From G963662905 sp963676415 (GTDB lineage Bacteria; Bacteroidota; Bacteroidia; Bacteroidales; WRLA01): a stretch of 64,000 nucleotides of DNA. The notes beneath the pieces are model-generated. The model made no database searches. It saw only the letters and a program-made list of their open reading frames with translations, and was not told the DNA's origin. The stretch is from NCBI GenBank assembly GCA_963676415.1, contig OY781097.1, positions 2,418,001 to 2,482,000 on the forward strand, given 5' to 3'. Numbering within the stretch: position 1 is the first letter of the stretch; each line of letters opens with the position of its first letter. The position numbers and the translations under genes were made by a program. Of this stretch, positions 33,888 to 42,911 are shown one piece after another.

Positions 33888-36191
33888 CTAAAACTCTTCT
33901 TCGTATTCTTCTTCCTCTTCAAAAAATCCTTCATCATCCGATTCATTGCAATCAAAATTGATGTCCATTTGGCGGGCAGGAGGGAGGAAATCTTCCTGAC
34001 TGAGTTTTATTTCCGGATCGGCATAGAGTTTTTGCATATAAAGAGCCCAAATAGGGAGAGCCATATTAGCACCTTGCCCCAGGCTGATATAACGGAAGTG
34101 GATGCTGCGCACTTCACCGCCAACCCAAACACCGGTGGTAAGTTTAGGCGTAATGCCCATAAACCAGCCATCGGAATGGTTGTTGGTCGTACCGGTTTTT
34201 CCGGCAATTTTATTATACAAATTGTATTTGAAACGCAAACGGATTCCTGTCCCTGATTCCACAACCCCTTCCATCAGGCGGAGCATTTTATATGCTGTAA
34301 TTTCATCGATGGCTTCTTCGCGTTTTGGTGTAAAACGATCAATGATATTGCCGTTCTTATCGGTAATTTTCGTCATGAAAACCGGCTCGACAAACACTCC
34401 TTTATTGCCAAAAGTATTGAAGGCGCCTACCATTTCAAAGAGGCTGATATCGGGTGAGCCCAAACTAATGGCCGGGACTTCGGGTATGGGGCTGGTAACA
34501 CCCATTTTGCGGGCAATTTTGATCACGGCCTGTGGCGAATAACGTTTGATCAGATAGGCCGAAACCCAATTGATACTGTTGGCAAGTGCCCATTTCAGGG
34601 TGACCATTTCTCCCGCACGTTTGGCAGAGCTTTTTGGTTTCCAGAAAGTGCCGTCCGGTAACTCAACGCTTACCTGGATATTCGGTACTTCCGTGCAGGG
34701 TGTCATTCCGCCTTCCTGCATGGCCAGCGTATAAACAAATGGCTTAAAGGTAGAGCCAACCTGCCTGCGGCCTGATGTTACCTGATCATATTTAAAATAT
34801 GTGTAATCGGGTCCGCCCACATAAGCACGCACATATCCGCTGTGCGGTTCCATTGACATCAGTCCGGCACGCAGGAAAAACTGATAATATTTAATGGAAT
34901 CCATCGGGCTCATTACAGTGTCTATCGGGCCGTTCCAGCTGAAGACCTTCATTTCCGTGTCCGTATTGAAAATCTCTTTGATTTCTTTGTTGTCATAACC
35001 GGCATTGCGCAATAAGCGATAACGTTCCGAGCGGCGCATGGCATTGTTGAGGATATTGTTGATTTGCTCCCAGCTCAGTTTCTTATCGAAAGGTGCCTTG
35101 CTGTAGCCTTTCCAGTGCTTAAAGAAAGTCGGCTGCAGGTCTTTGCTCAGGTGTTCGCGTACCGCCCATTCGGCATATTCCTGCATGCGCGAGTCGATGG
35201 TTGTGTAGATCCTCAGCCCGTCACGGTAGAGGTTATAAGGTGTGCCGTCGGGTTTGTAATGCGTTTTGCACCAGGCGTGGAGCTGCTGCCGCAGATGTTC
35301 CCTGAAGTAGCGTGCAATTCCGGTATTATGGTCGCGAATGCCGTAATGCGACATATCGATTGGAAGTTGTACCAATGAATCGGCGGAACCATCTTCAATG
35401 AAATTATATTTTTCCATCTGCCGGATGACCAGGTTTCGGCGGTTCAGGGCGTTTTCCGGATTTCGAACCGGGCTGTAGCGTGTGGGCGCATTGAGGATCG
35501 CCACAAAAAGCGCGGCTTCTTCAATATTCAGTGAATCGGGCGATTTATTGAAAAAGGTACTGGCAGCTGATTTGATTCCAAAAGAATGGCTTCCAAAATC
35601 AATGGTATTCAGGTACATAGCCAGAATTTCGTTTTTGCTGTAATTGCGCTCCAGCTTGATTGCCGTAACCCATTCCTTGAATTTACGCATCACCAGCTGA
35701 CTGGTACTTAGGCGTTCGCCACGGGGAAAAAGGTTTTTGGCCAATTGCTGCGTAATGGTACTGCCGCCCCCTTTATGGTTTCCGGTAAGAACTCCGTATG
35801 CTACGCGGAAAGTGGCACGTGGATCAACACCCGAATGCTCATAAAAGCGGATGTCTTCTGTAGCCAGCAAGGCATGAACCAAATGTGGGCTTAGGTCCTG
35901 ATAATGAACATTTGAGCGGTTTTCGATATAATATTTCCCCAGCAAAACGCCATCGGCAGAATAAACTTCGGAGGCCAGGTTGCTCCGCGGGTTTTCCAGC
36001 TCGGCAAAGCTGGGCATCGGTCCGAACCATTCCAGGGAGATGCCCGTAAAAAACAAGATTGTGCCAAAAAAAATACTTGCAAAACTGATCCAGAAAATCC
36101 AAATCAGCCTGCCTGCCCTTTTTTTGCTTTTATTTTCCGGGGCAATTTCTTCTTTTGGGCTTATATCCGACTGCTCGTTATATGGTTCCAT
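33888..36191 (-). CDS. Penicillin-binding protein 1A (bifunctional transglycosylase/transpeptidase)
   Basis: A 767-residue class A PBP. A cytoplasmic N-terminal segment and a single membrane helix (residues about 27-52) precede the GT51 domain, with catalytic Glu in LLATEDIRFYEHSGVD and the GGSTITQQLAKNLF motif. The transpeptidase domain has S480-T-F-K483, SIN as the SxN motif, and KTGTTNNHSDGW. A very acidic C-terminal tail (about the last 15 residues, mostly Glu/Asp) follows. It polymerises and crosslinks peptidoglycan. I use the ATG at 36191 rather than an upstream TTG that would abut gldH. It is last in the holB-ricT-gldH-PBP1A series. Confidence 0.95.
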   Translation of the reverse strand: MEPYNEQSDISPKEEIAPENKSKKRAGRLIWIFWISFASIFFGTILFFTGISLEWFGPMPSFAELENPRSNLASEVYSADGVLLGKYYIENRSNVHYQDLSPHLVHALLATEDIRFYEHSGVDPRATFRVAYGVLTGNHKGGGSTITQQLAKNLFPRGERLSTSQLVMRKFKEWVTAIKLERNYSKNEILAMYLNTIDFGSHSFGIKSAASTFFNKSPDSLNIEEAALFVAILNAPTRYSPVRNPENALNRRNLVIRQMEKYNFIEDGSADSLVQLPIDMSHYGIRDHNTGIARYFREHLRQQLHAWCKTHYKPDGTPYNLYRDGLRIYTTIDSRMQEYAEWAVREHLSKDLQPTFFKHWKGYSKAPFDKKLSWEQINNILNNAMRRSERYRLLRNAGYDNKEIKEIFNTDTEMKVFSWNGPIDTVMSPMDSIKYYQFFLRAGLMSMEPHSGYVRAYVGGPDYTYFKYDQVTSGRRQVGSTFKPFVYTLAMQEGGMTPCTEVPNIQVSVELPDGTFWKPKSSAKRAGEMVTLKWALANSINWVSAYLIKRYSPQAVIKIARKMGVTSPIPEVPAISLGSPDISLFEMVGAFNTFGNKGVFVEPVFMTKITDKNGNIIDRFTPKREEAIDEITAYKMLRLMEGVVESGTGIRLRFKYNLYNKIAGKTGTTNNHSDGWFMGITPKLTTGVWVGGEVRSIHFRYISLGQGANMALPIWALYMQKLYADPEIKLSQEDFLPPARQMDINFDCNESDDEGFFEEEEEYEEEF

Positions 36192-36218
36192 AGGGTTTTG
36201 GTTTCTTGGGTCCGGCAA

Positions 36219-36722
36219 TTATTTTTCTTCCGCCTTTTCAATTCTGAATCCTGCTTCTGTTATACCGTTCAATAGTGTATCGCGCATCCCGTGGGTAATT
36301 GAAAAAGTATAAATTCCGTTTCGGGGGAATATTACGTTATTCTGAAACGGTAATTGAATGGTTTTGATATCGCCAATTCCTGATCCCAGCCACTTTCCAT
36401 CAGGCTGTGCCAGGACATAGGTCAGGGTGTCCAGTGCATATCGCCCGTCGGGCAGATAGCTGGTTATAAAAAGGTGGATATTTGCGTAGGGATAATCATT
36501 GTTGTGCCTCAGGTTGATCAGGAAATTATGGTAATTCAGGCTGTCGTCCACTTCAAACTGAAAGGAGATGCTGTCGTGATAATCCCACCTGGCGTTTTCA
36601 ATGGGCTTAAACTCCTCATAAATTCTATTGTGATCGCAGGAAACCATCAGCACAGCAAATAAAAAGGCAAGAACAGGGGCCAAAATAGTTTTGGCTATTG
36701 CATTGACAGGTTTTCTTTTCAT
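36219..36722 (-). CDS. gldH: Gliding motility lipoprotein GldH
   Basis: A 167-residue lipoprotein. The signal sequence ends in the lipobox LMVSC with C29. The mature part begins DHNRIYEEFKPIENARWDYHD and continues with VDDSLNYHNFLINLRHNNDYPYANIHLFI, the pattern of GldH. In F. johnsoniae GldH is required for gliding and chitin use, but its molecular role is unclear, and it is kept in many non-gliding Bacteroidota. It lies between the ricT-like gene (57 nt upstream) and PBP1A, an arrangement seen across the phylum that hints at an envelope-assembly role. Confidence 0.88.
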   Translation of the reverse strand: MKRKPVNAIAKTILAPVLAFLFAVLMVSCDHNRIYEEFKPIENARWDYHDSISFQFEVDDSLNYHNFLINLRHNNDYPYANIHLFITSYLPDGRYALDTLTYVLAQPDGKWLGSGIGDIKTIQLPFQNNVIFPRNGIYTFSITHGMRDTLLNGITEAGFRIEKAEEK

Positions 36723-36779
36723 GCTGTTGCGCTTGTGTTTATGTGCTATGCCTGAGATTATTTGCTGCTTATATAATGT

Positions 36780-38255
36780 TTAGGATGACTGTTTATTGTC
36801 ATCGCCTTCATTTTTTTGAGGTCTGTTTCTGTTACTGTTATTGTTTTGTTGCCTGTTGTTTGGGTTTCTGCGGTTCTGTGGCCGGCGGTTGGGATGATCG
36901 CCATTACGACGGTTTCTGTTGTCCCTGTTATCCCCGTTGTCGCCCGGGCGTCCTGAATTCCTGGGATTTCCCTGTCGGCTATCGGAACGCCTTTCATCGC
37001 GTGGGGCGTTTCTGTCGTTCCGTGGCCTTGGCCGGTTATCCCTTTGCCTTGACCTGTTTCCATTCGGGTTGTTGCCGCCTTTTTTGTTCCTGCGCCGGCT
37101 TTTTTTATCGCTGTCGTCCTCATCAAAACGGGTCAGGTCGTCCTGTCCGATCACATTTTCAAATTCCGTTTTTTGTTCTTTAATTACGGCCAGGTCCTCC
37201 AGTTTTTCCGGTTTTTGGTTTTTCTTGTTTAATTCAATAATCTTTAAAACCTTATCTAAAGGAATGGCCATTTGGTTCATGGGGTCGTTTTCATAAGAGT
37301 ACCACATGATCCTTTTGAAAATATCCGTTTTCTGAAGAAAAGCCCTGCCTTCTTTTGTGTGCAGTGGCAACTCGTGCGGAGGAAATTCTTTTAAGGCATC
37401 TACATAACAATCCTGTTCAAAATTCAAGCAGCATTTGAGCTTACCACACTGTCCTGCAAGCTTTTGTGGATTTAGTGAGAGCTGCTGTGTGCGGGCTGTG
37501 TTGGTTGTAACAGATTGAAATCCTGTCATCCAGGTGGAGCAGCAAAGCTCCCGGCCACAGCTCCCAATTCCACCAACACGACCGGCTTCCTGTCGGACAC
37601 CAATCTGGCGCATCTCAATACGGACGCGGAATTCTTCGGCCAGCCTTTTGATCAACTCCCTGAAATCCACACGGTCATCTGCAGTATAATAGAAAATTGC
37701 TTTGGTATGGTCGCCCTGATATTCCACATCGTTCACTTTCATGTCCAGCCCCAGTTCCTTGGCAATTTTCCGGGTCCTGATCATTGTTGGGTGTTCCGAT
37801 TCAACGGAAACCACCCATTTTTCAATGTCATTGAGCCGGGCACGGCGATAAATTTTCTTGATTTCCTCGCTCTCAGGCGATTTGTCCATTTTCTTCATTT
37901 GAAGGCGGACTGTTTCTCCGGTAAGGGTTACAATGCCAATATCATGGCCCGGAGAAGCTTCAACGGCAACAATATCGCCAACTTCGAGATGGGGGATATC
38001 AATATTGCGGAAAAAATCTTTTTTGCTGTTTTTAAAACGTACTTCCACACAGTCAAATTCTTCCTGATGCTCGGGAAGCGGAATGTCCTTTAGCCAGTCA
38101 TAAACATCCAGTTTGCAACACCTGTGGTTGTACAGGTCGTTGTTGCTGTGATAAGCACTGGGCGTTTTGCACATGCCGCGGGTGCCGAATGTTTTGATAA
38201 TGTTTTCCTGATCGTTTTTTTCTTCGGGTATATTTTGAGTCGTGTTATCGTCCAT
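36780..38255 (-). CDS. ricT: RicT/YaaT-like PSP1-domain protein with long Arg/Asn-rich tail
   Basis: A 491-residue protein. Residues about 35-310 contain the PSP1 domain (VEVRFKNSKKDFFRN, GDIVAVEASPGHDIGIVTLTG, and RIEMRQIGVRQEAGRVGGIG). It has two cysteine clusters: C233-GREL-C238-C239 and C270-GKLK-C275-C276. In Bacillus subtilis RicT acts with RicA and RicF, binds iron-sulfur clusters and affects RNA processing. The last about 105 residues are a disordered basic tail made almost only of Arg, Asn, Asp, Gly, Pro and Gln, with a look of RNA binding. No ricA or ricF homologue is nearby. It sits between holB and gldH. Confidence 0.87.
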   Translation of the reverse strand: MDDNTTQNIPEEKNDQENIIKTFGTRGMCKTPSAYHSNNDLYNHRCCKLDVYDWLKDIPLPEHQEEFDCVEVRFKNSKKDFFRNIDIPHLEVGDIVAVEASPGHDIGIVTLTGETVRLQMKKMDKSPESEEIKKIYRRARLNDIEKWVVSVESEHPTMIRTRKIAKELGLDMKVNDVEYQGDHTKAIFYYTADDRVDFRELIKRLAEEFRVRIEMRQIGVRQEAGRVGGIGSCGRELCCSTWMTGFQSVTTNTARTQQLSLNPQKLAGQCGKLKCCLNFEQDCYVDALKEFPPHELPLHTKEGRAFLQKTDIFKRIMWYSYENDPMNQMAIPLDKVLKIIELNKKNQKPEKLEDLAVIKEQKTEFENVIGQDDLTRFDEDDSDKKSRRRNKKGGNNPNGNRSRQRDNRPRPRNDRNAPRDERRSDSRQGNPRNSGRPGDNGDNRDNRNRRNGDHPNRRPQNRRNPNNRQQNNNSNRNRPQKNEGDDNKQSS

Positions 38256-38333
38256 ATATTCAGGTCAGATTAAGCTGGAAAAGTATAAATTTTTTTCCAA
38301 ACCGCAAAAATACAAAATAATGCGCTGCAAAAA

Positions 38334-39467
38334 TTATTTCATCCGTAGCCACTGACTGGCTTTTAATGAAATATCCAGAAAAAGGATGAACGCATTGGCG
38401 TTGCGTTCGGTTTCATGTATGGCCTTGTTAAATTCTTCGGCAAAATACATGATGTTTTTGCCATTGAAAAAAGGGCTGAATTTTTTTAAAAACTCGTTTT
38501 CTGTTTTGCCCGATTTGATCAATTGATTGTTTTTTAGGTGCAGGTGAATGGAAAAACGCACGATTTTTAAGGCATATGCGTAAAAGGTTTTCTGTCGTTC
38601 GCGCCCGATTTTTGAAAAGGAGGCCCCCAAATCATTGATGCCTTTAATGTCAGTTTGAAAACAGAGCCGCATCCAGTCGCGGAAAGTTTTGAAATTATAG
38701 GAATCTTCTTCTTCATCGCCCAAAAAATTGCGTGCGGCCGCTATATTGCCATCCGTCATGGCAATGGTGTGCAGAATATGTTCCGGATCCGTTTCTCCTT
38801 GCTCTTCCAGCCATTCTTTCATTGCTGTTTCATCAAGCGCCGGGATTTTGACTAATTGTGTACGTGATTTTATGGTAGATAAAATCTGTTCCGCCTGTTC
38901 CGTTATCAATAGGAAAAGGGTTTTTGATGGCGGTTCTTCCAGTATTTTGAGCAGTTTTGGCGCCGCATCATGATGCAGTTTTTCAATCATCCAGACAATT
39001 ACGATACGGTATTCCGATTCAAAACTTTTATAACTTAAAGCGCGTATAACATCCTGAGCATCATCGGTATATATTACGCCTTGCTTGTTTTCGACACGCA
39101 TTTTTTCATACCAGGCAGGCAGTGTGATGATGCTTTGGTTTTCCCGGAGAAATTCGCGCCACTCCTTCATATAATCCTTGGCCCCATTGCGCTTGTCGCT
39201 CCCGCTTTTTTTAACAGTCGGAAAAATAAAATGAAGGTCGGGATGTGCCAGTTTCTCAAATTGTCGGCAGGACGGGCAAAGGCCGCAGGAATCTTCCTCT
39301 GTACGGTTCGGGCAGTTGATGTACTGCGCATAAGCAATGGCCAGCGCCAGTTTGCCATTCCCTTCAGGCCCCATAAATAGCTGGGCGTGGCTTATCCTTT
39401 GCTCTTTTATTGTGTTTTTGAGCCTTTGCTTGAGTGCTTCCTGTCCGGGGATGTCTGAAAATTTCAT
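38334..39467 (-). CDS. holB: DNA polymerase III delta-prime subunit
   Basis: A 377-residue clamp-loader subunit. It starts MKFSDIPGQEALKQRLK. A P-loop-like AQLFMGPEGNGKLALA and a zinc-binding CPNRTEEDSCGLCPSC follow. An RFC-type sensor region is visible in VIVWMIEKLHHDAAPKLLKILEEPPSKTLFLLITE. It works with tau/gamma and delta to load the sliding clamp. I start at the ATG at 39467, as the upstream TTG would add only six residues. A TTG-N20-TACTTTTG promoter lies just upstream. It is the first gene of the series leading to PBP1A. Confidence 0.92.
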   Translation of the reverse strand: MKFSDIPGQEALKQRLKNTIKEQRISHAQLFMGPEGNGKLALAIAYAQYINCPNRTEEDSCGLCPSCRQFEKLAHPDLHFIFPTVKKSGSDKRNGAKDYMKEWREFLRENQSIITLPAWYEKMRVENKQGVIYTDDAQDVIRALSYKSFESEYRIVIVWMIEKLHHDAAPKLLKILEEPPSKTLFLLITEQAEQILSTIKSRTQLVKIPALDETAMKEWLEEQGETDPEHILHTIAMTDGNIAAARNFLGDEEEDSYNFKTFRDWMRLCFQTDIKGINDLGASFSKIGRERQKTFYAYALKIVRFSIHLHLKNNQLIKSGKTENEFLKKFSPFFNGKNIMYFAEEFNKAIHETERNANAFILFLDISLKASQWLRMK

Positions 39468-39482
39468 ACGATGCCTTTTTTG

Positions 39483-39513
39483 CAAAAGTAGGGGAATTTG
39501 GATATTGCTCCAA
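39483..39513 (-). promoter_or_regulatory. Promoter for holB-ricT-gldH-PBP1A (TTG-N20-TACTTTTG)
   Basis: On the minus strand TTG (39511-39513) and TACTTTTG (39483-39490) are 20 nt apart, 15 nt before the holB ATG at 39467. Confidence 0.5.
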
Positions 39514-39583
39514 GTGTTATTGAGCTGTTAAAGTCCTTTTGTTTGTATTGATCCGGCCCGGATTTTCCGATATTTGCAGAGCA

Positions 39584-40015
39584 ATGCTGAAAAAGGCACT
39601 ACATATAATTATGGCACTGCTGGTTTTTGTGAGTTCATCGGGATTCACTTATGTGAAGCATCATTGCCACAGTAGCGGGCGGGTGATGATCCATCTTTCT
39701 GATGTTGATGATTTGCACCATGCCGGCCACAGCTGCTGCCTGATTCATGAATCGGAATCCATTGATTCAGATCTGCTGGTTTTGAGGCCGGCAGACTGTT
39801 GCAGCCATATTGATGGCTATTTTAAGAGCAATATTCCGGCGGATGACCTGAAGGTGAAACGTCTTCAGGCGCCTGCTTCCCAAATATTGGTTTTTATTTG
39901 TGAAATTCTTGAAAAGCCTCAGTCTGTCTTACTGAAAAAAGCTACAGATCTGAGCAATCCACCTCCTGGGGGGTATTATTCATCTGCTTGTTTTACTTCT
40001 TCGTTTTTGCTTTAA
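39584..40015 (+). CDS. Small His/Cys-rich secreted protein (HYC_CC_PP-type) upstream of TonB receptor
   Basis: A 143-residue protein with a short signal sequence (MLKKALHIIMALLVFVSSSG). It shows the ordered motifs KHHCHSSG, HHAGHSCCLIH, ADCCSH and a C-terminal NPPPGGYYS, which fit the Bacteroidota family named for HYC...CC...PP motifs. His and Cys clustering suggests binding of a soft or transition metal such as copper or zinc in the periplasm or on the cell surface. It lies 50 nt before a TonB-dependent receptor gene on the same strand. An upstream alternative start would add 15 residues. Metal binding is inferred, not shown. Confidence 0.75.
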   Translation: MLKKALHIIMALLVFVSSSGFTYVKHHCHSSGRVMIHLSDVDDLHHAGHSCCLIHESESIDSDLLVLRPADCCSHIDGYFKSNIPADDLKVKRLQAPASQILVFICEILEKPQSVLLKKATDLSNPPPGGYYSSACFTSSFLL

Positions 40016-40065
40016 AATATAATTACTTCGGATTTTTTTTGTAGTAAATTTTAAATCAAGTAATT

Positions 40066-42291
40066 ATGTTTTTAAGAAAGATATTGTCACTGAGTGTGGT
40101 GATGCTCATCCTCTCGGCTGTACATGCGCAGCACGATCATGGAAAAATCACCGGACAAGTAAAAGGAATGGATGACGATGGGCACAGCAAGCCGCTGCCA
40201 TTTGCCAACGTGTATTGGTCGGGAAGCTCCATAGGTGTTGTGGCCGACGAAGACGGATATTTTGAAATAGAACCTTCGCAAGATCACCATTATCTGGTTT
40301 TTCATTTTTTAGGTTACCGTAAAGACAGCCTTCATTTGCATGCTGTGGCTGAAGACATTGAAATTGAATTGATTCCGGAAGTAAAGCTGGCTGAAGGGGT
40401 TGAAATCAAAGACCGGAATACGGGCAGTTTTGTTTCGAAAATCAGTCCCCTGCAAACGGAACATATCACGGAACATGGATTGCAGCGTTTGGCATGTTGT
40501 AACCTTTCGGAGAGTTTTGAGAACAATGCTACCGTTGATGTTGGCTTTGCCGATGCAGTTTCCGGCGCAAAACAAATCCGCATGCTTGGCCTGGATGGGA
40601 AATACAGCCAGATTATGCTTGAGAATATTCCCACTATCCGCGCTTTGGCAAGTAAATACGGTTTGGCTTATGTGCCGGGATCCTGGATGCAGTCCATTCA
40701 GGTGAGCAAGGGCTCTTCATCGGTTACCAATGGCTTTGAGTCTGTTACGGGACAAATTAATGTCGAATTGAAGAAACCGCAACACAGCAATAAACTGCAT
40801 TTGAATTTATATGGAAACAGTGAGGGCAGGGCGGAATTGAATGTTTTAACTGCCTGGCCCTTAACTGAAAGGCTTGCAACCATGCTTATGGTTTCTGCAT
40901 CGGGAAACCAAAGCAAACACGATGAAAATGGTGATGGGTTTTTGGATATGCCCATGCAAAAGCAGCTAAATGTGCTGAACCGCTGGGAGTATGAAGTGCA
41001 CCATAAAGGCCATTTCCAGCTTTTGCTGAACTATTTGCATGATGAGCGGGAAGGCGGTCAAAAAGCTTATTATGATGTTTCAAAAACAGGCTTTTATGGA
41101 ATGAATGCCACAAGCGACCGCTTTCAGGCCATTGCCAAAGCCGGAATTATGCTGGGCCATGATCATAGTCAGAGTATTGGCGTTCAGCTATCGGGTATTT
41201 ATCAGCGAGAAGAATCTCAGTTTGGCCTGCGGAACTATCGCGGAGTGCAAAGAAGCTTTTACGGAAACCTGGTTTATTTGCTTAAAGCGAATGAAAAGCA
41301 CCATTTTTCATTTGGGGGCAGCATACAGTTTGATGATTATCAGCAAAAATATAATGATAGTGTTTTTAACCGTCAGGAGCCTGTGCCGGGTATTTATGCT
41401 GAATACACTTTTAAACCCGTGGAGCAGTTTTCTGTAATTGCCGGCATGCGCTACGATTATAGTGCATATTACTCAAAATCACTGTTAAGCCCACGTTTGC
41501 ACCTGCGTTATGGCCTTACAGAGCAAACTGTTTTGCGCGCTTCTGCGGGCAAATCATGGCGGTCTGCCGTAATTTTTCCGGAAAATGCAGTTTTGCTGGC
41601 CAGTAACCGGACCATTATTATTGCTGAAAAGCCGAATATTGAAGAAGCCTGGAATTATGGTTTGAACCTCACGCAGGATGTCCCTCTGACATGTGATCGC
41701 GAATTGACTTTTACCTTCGATTTGTACCGCACAGATTTTCAAAATCAGGTAATTGCAGATGTTGATCAATCAGCTCGTACCGTGGTAATCAGTAATTTGG
41801 ATGGAAGCAGTTTTGCCAGCAATGTGCAGGCAGGTTTAAGTGGTGAAGTCTTTCGGGGATTGGACCTTACACTTGCTTTCCGTTATTCGGATGTGCAGGC
41901 CGATTATCATGGCGAACAGATGCGCGTGCCCTTTGTGAACCGCTACAAAGGCTTGCTGTCGCTTTCCTGGCGCTCCAAACAGGATAAATGGCAGATCGAT
42001 CTGACCAATCAATTGCAAGGCGATGCGCGGATTCCTTATACCGGCGATAATCCTGTCGTTTATCAAATGCCGGAAAAATCACCCGAATATCTGATTGTTC
42101 ATGCCCAGTTAACGCGCAGGTTTACAAACTGGAGCATTTATCTCGGTGCAGAAAACCTGAGCAATTATACGCAGGACTATCCAATCCTGGCTGCTGATGA
42201 TCCTTTCGGGGAATATTTTGATGCCAGTATGGTGTGGGGTCCTGTTATGGGCAGGATGTTTTATGGAGGGATACGGTTTGATATCCCTTAA
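40066..42291 (+). CDS. TonB-dependent outer-membrane receptor (probable metal uptake)
   Basis: A 741-residue receptor with signal peptide (MFLRKILSLSVVMLILSAVHA). Residues 25-110 are a carboxypeptidase-regulatory-like domain (ITGQVKGM ... LPFANVYWSGSSIGVVADEDGYFEI). The plug follows with MLGLDGKYSQIMLENIPTI and VSKGSSSVTNGFESVTGQINVELK. The rest is a 22-strand-type barrel ending in FYGGIRFDIP. The mature start QHDHGK and the acidic/His loops, plus the preceding His/Cys-rich gene, suggest metal or metallophore transport energised by TonB-ExbBD. Unlike SusC proteins it is short, and no SusD partner is present. Confidence 0.92.
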   Translation: MFLRKILSLSVVMLILSAVHAQHDHGKITGQVKGMDDDGHSKPLPFANVYWSGSSIGVVADEDGYFEIEPSQDHHYLVFHFLGYRKDSLHLHAVAEDIEIELIPEVKLAEGVEIKDRNTGSFVSKISPLQTEHITEHGLQRLACCNLSESFENNATVDVGFADAVSGAKQIRMLGLDGKYSQIMLENIPTIRALASKYGLAYVPGSWMQSIQVSKGSSSVTNGFESVTGQINVELKKPQHSNKLHLNLYGNSEGRAELNVLTAWPLTERLATMLMVSASGNQSKHDENGDGFLDMPMQKQLNVLNRWEYEVHHKGHFQLLLNYLHDEREGGQKAYYDVSKTGFYGMNATSDRFQAIAKAGIMLGHDHSQSIGVQLSGIYQREESQFGLRNYRGVQRSFYGNLVYLLKANEKHHFSFGGSIQFDDYQQKYNDSVFNRQEPVPGIYAEYTFKPVEQFSVIAGMRYDYSAYYSKSLLSPRLHLRYGLTEQTVLRASAGKSWRSAVIFPENAVLLASNRTIIIAEKPNIEEAWNYGLNLTQDVPLTCDRELTFTFDLYRTDFQNQVIADVDQSARTVVISNLDGSSFASNVQAGLSGEVFRGLDLTLAFRYSDVQADYHGEQMRVPFVNRYKGLLSLSWRSKQDKWQIDLTNQLQGDARIPYTGDNPVVYQMPEKSPEYLIVHAQLTRRFTNWSIYLGAENLSNYTQDYPILAADDPFGEYFDASMVWGPVMGRMFYGGIRFDIP

Positions 42292-42296
42292 AAACC

Positions 42297-42331
42297 AAAA
42301 AGGCTGATCCGTTTGAAAGATCAGCCTTTTT
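42297..42331. terminator. Bidirectional terminator after the TonB receptor
   Basis: A 13-bp perfect stem (42297-42309 with 42319-42331, AAAAAGGCTGATC / GATCAGCCTTTTT) around a 9-nt loop. Its far end touches the stop codon of the toxin gene on the other strand. Confidence 0.85.
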
Positions 42332-42644
42332 AGTGTTTTGTTTTTAAAATTTTAAGGAGTTCGGATGGGTTTTGCCTGTTGTCCCAAAAGCTGACAATAT
42401 AGATGTATTTATTTAAATATGTATAAATTAAACTATAATTTCCTATTGCCACAGATCGGTATTCTTTGTAGTTTGTCTTATAACCGATAAAAGGGTGCTT
42501 TTTTAATTGATTCGTGCGTTTTTTGATTTCTTTATTGAGTTTAATTGAGTATTTGTTGCTTTTGTTTCGTTCGTTCCAATACTCAAAAATCATGTTTCGT
42601 TGTTTTAGGGCGCTAATGGTCCAAAATATTGTTATCGAAGCCAT
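42330..42644 (-). CDS. Type II toxin, RelE/ParE family
   Basis: A 104-residue basic protein. The ParE/RelE fold is suggested by WTISALKQRNMIFEYWNERNKS at the start, then HPFIGYKTNYKEYRSVAIGNYSLIY and a C-terminal strand IVSFWDNRQNP. The YRSVxxxxYxxIY and FWDNRQNP words are typical of Bacteroidota ParE-like toxins. These act on ribosome-bound mRNA or on gyrase; the target here is not known. The start overlaps the antitoxin stop by 13 nt. The order antitoxin-toxin is the usual one. Confidence 0.82.
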   Translation of the reverse strand: MASITIFWTISALKQRNMIFEYWNERNKSNKYSIKLNKEIKKRTNQLKKHPFIGYKTNYKEYRSVAIGNYSLIYTYLNKYIYIVSFWDNRQNPSELLKILKTKH

Positions 42645-42865
42645 CTCTTGTCTGTTTCTTCCATGTCGGATTCAGAAACCACTTTTCCTTCCATTATATC
42701 TTTTTCACCTAGCAGAAGAATTTCAATTTGTTCTGAGCTAAGATGAATAATGTCTTCAGTTTTCTTTCTGTGAAGCAATCGTTCAAGCTCGCGGAGAAAA
42801 TTCTCATTATCTGATGACTGGATTTGTCGGATTAGGCGTTTTTTTATTATATCTATTGATTCCAT
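42632..42865 (-). CDS. Antitoxin partner of the RelE/ParE-type toxin
   Basis: A 77-residue acidic protein starting MESIDIIKKRLIRQIQSSDN. It has a helical N-terminus and an extended C-terminus (LSSEQIEILLLGEKDIMEGKVVSESDMEETDKRWL) that would wrap the toxin. This DI.....G...S..E....W pattern is common in Bacteroidota antitoxins paired with ParE-like toxins. I use the ATG at 42865; the longer reading includes 16 residues translated from promoter-like sequence. A TATCTTTA box on minus (42881-42888) could be the -7 element. Confidence 0.75.
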   Translation of the reverse strand: MESIDIIKKRLIRQIQSSDNENFLRELERLLHRKKTEDIIHLSSEQIEILLLGEKDIMEGKVVSESDMEETDKRWLR

Positions 42866-42911
42866 TGCATAATTTTGAAATAAAGATAAGTTAAATATGG
42901 CGAACAATGGC

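Noticed and set aside
36743..37183. Cys- and aromatic-rich 146-codon frame on plus
   Set aside because: It is antisense to the Arg/Asn-rich tail of the ricT-like gene; the odd composition is a mirror of that low-complexity tail.
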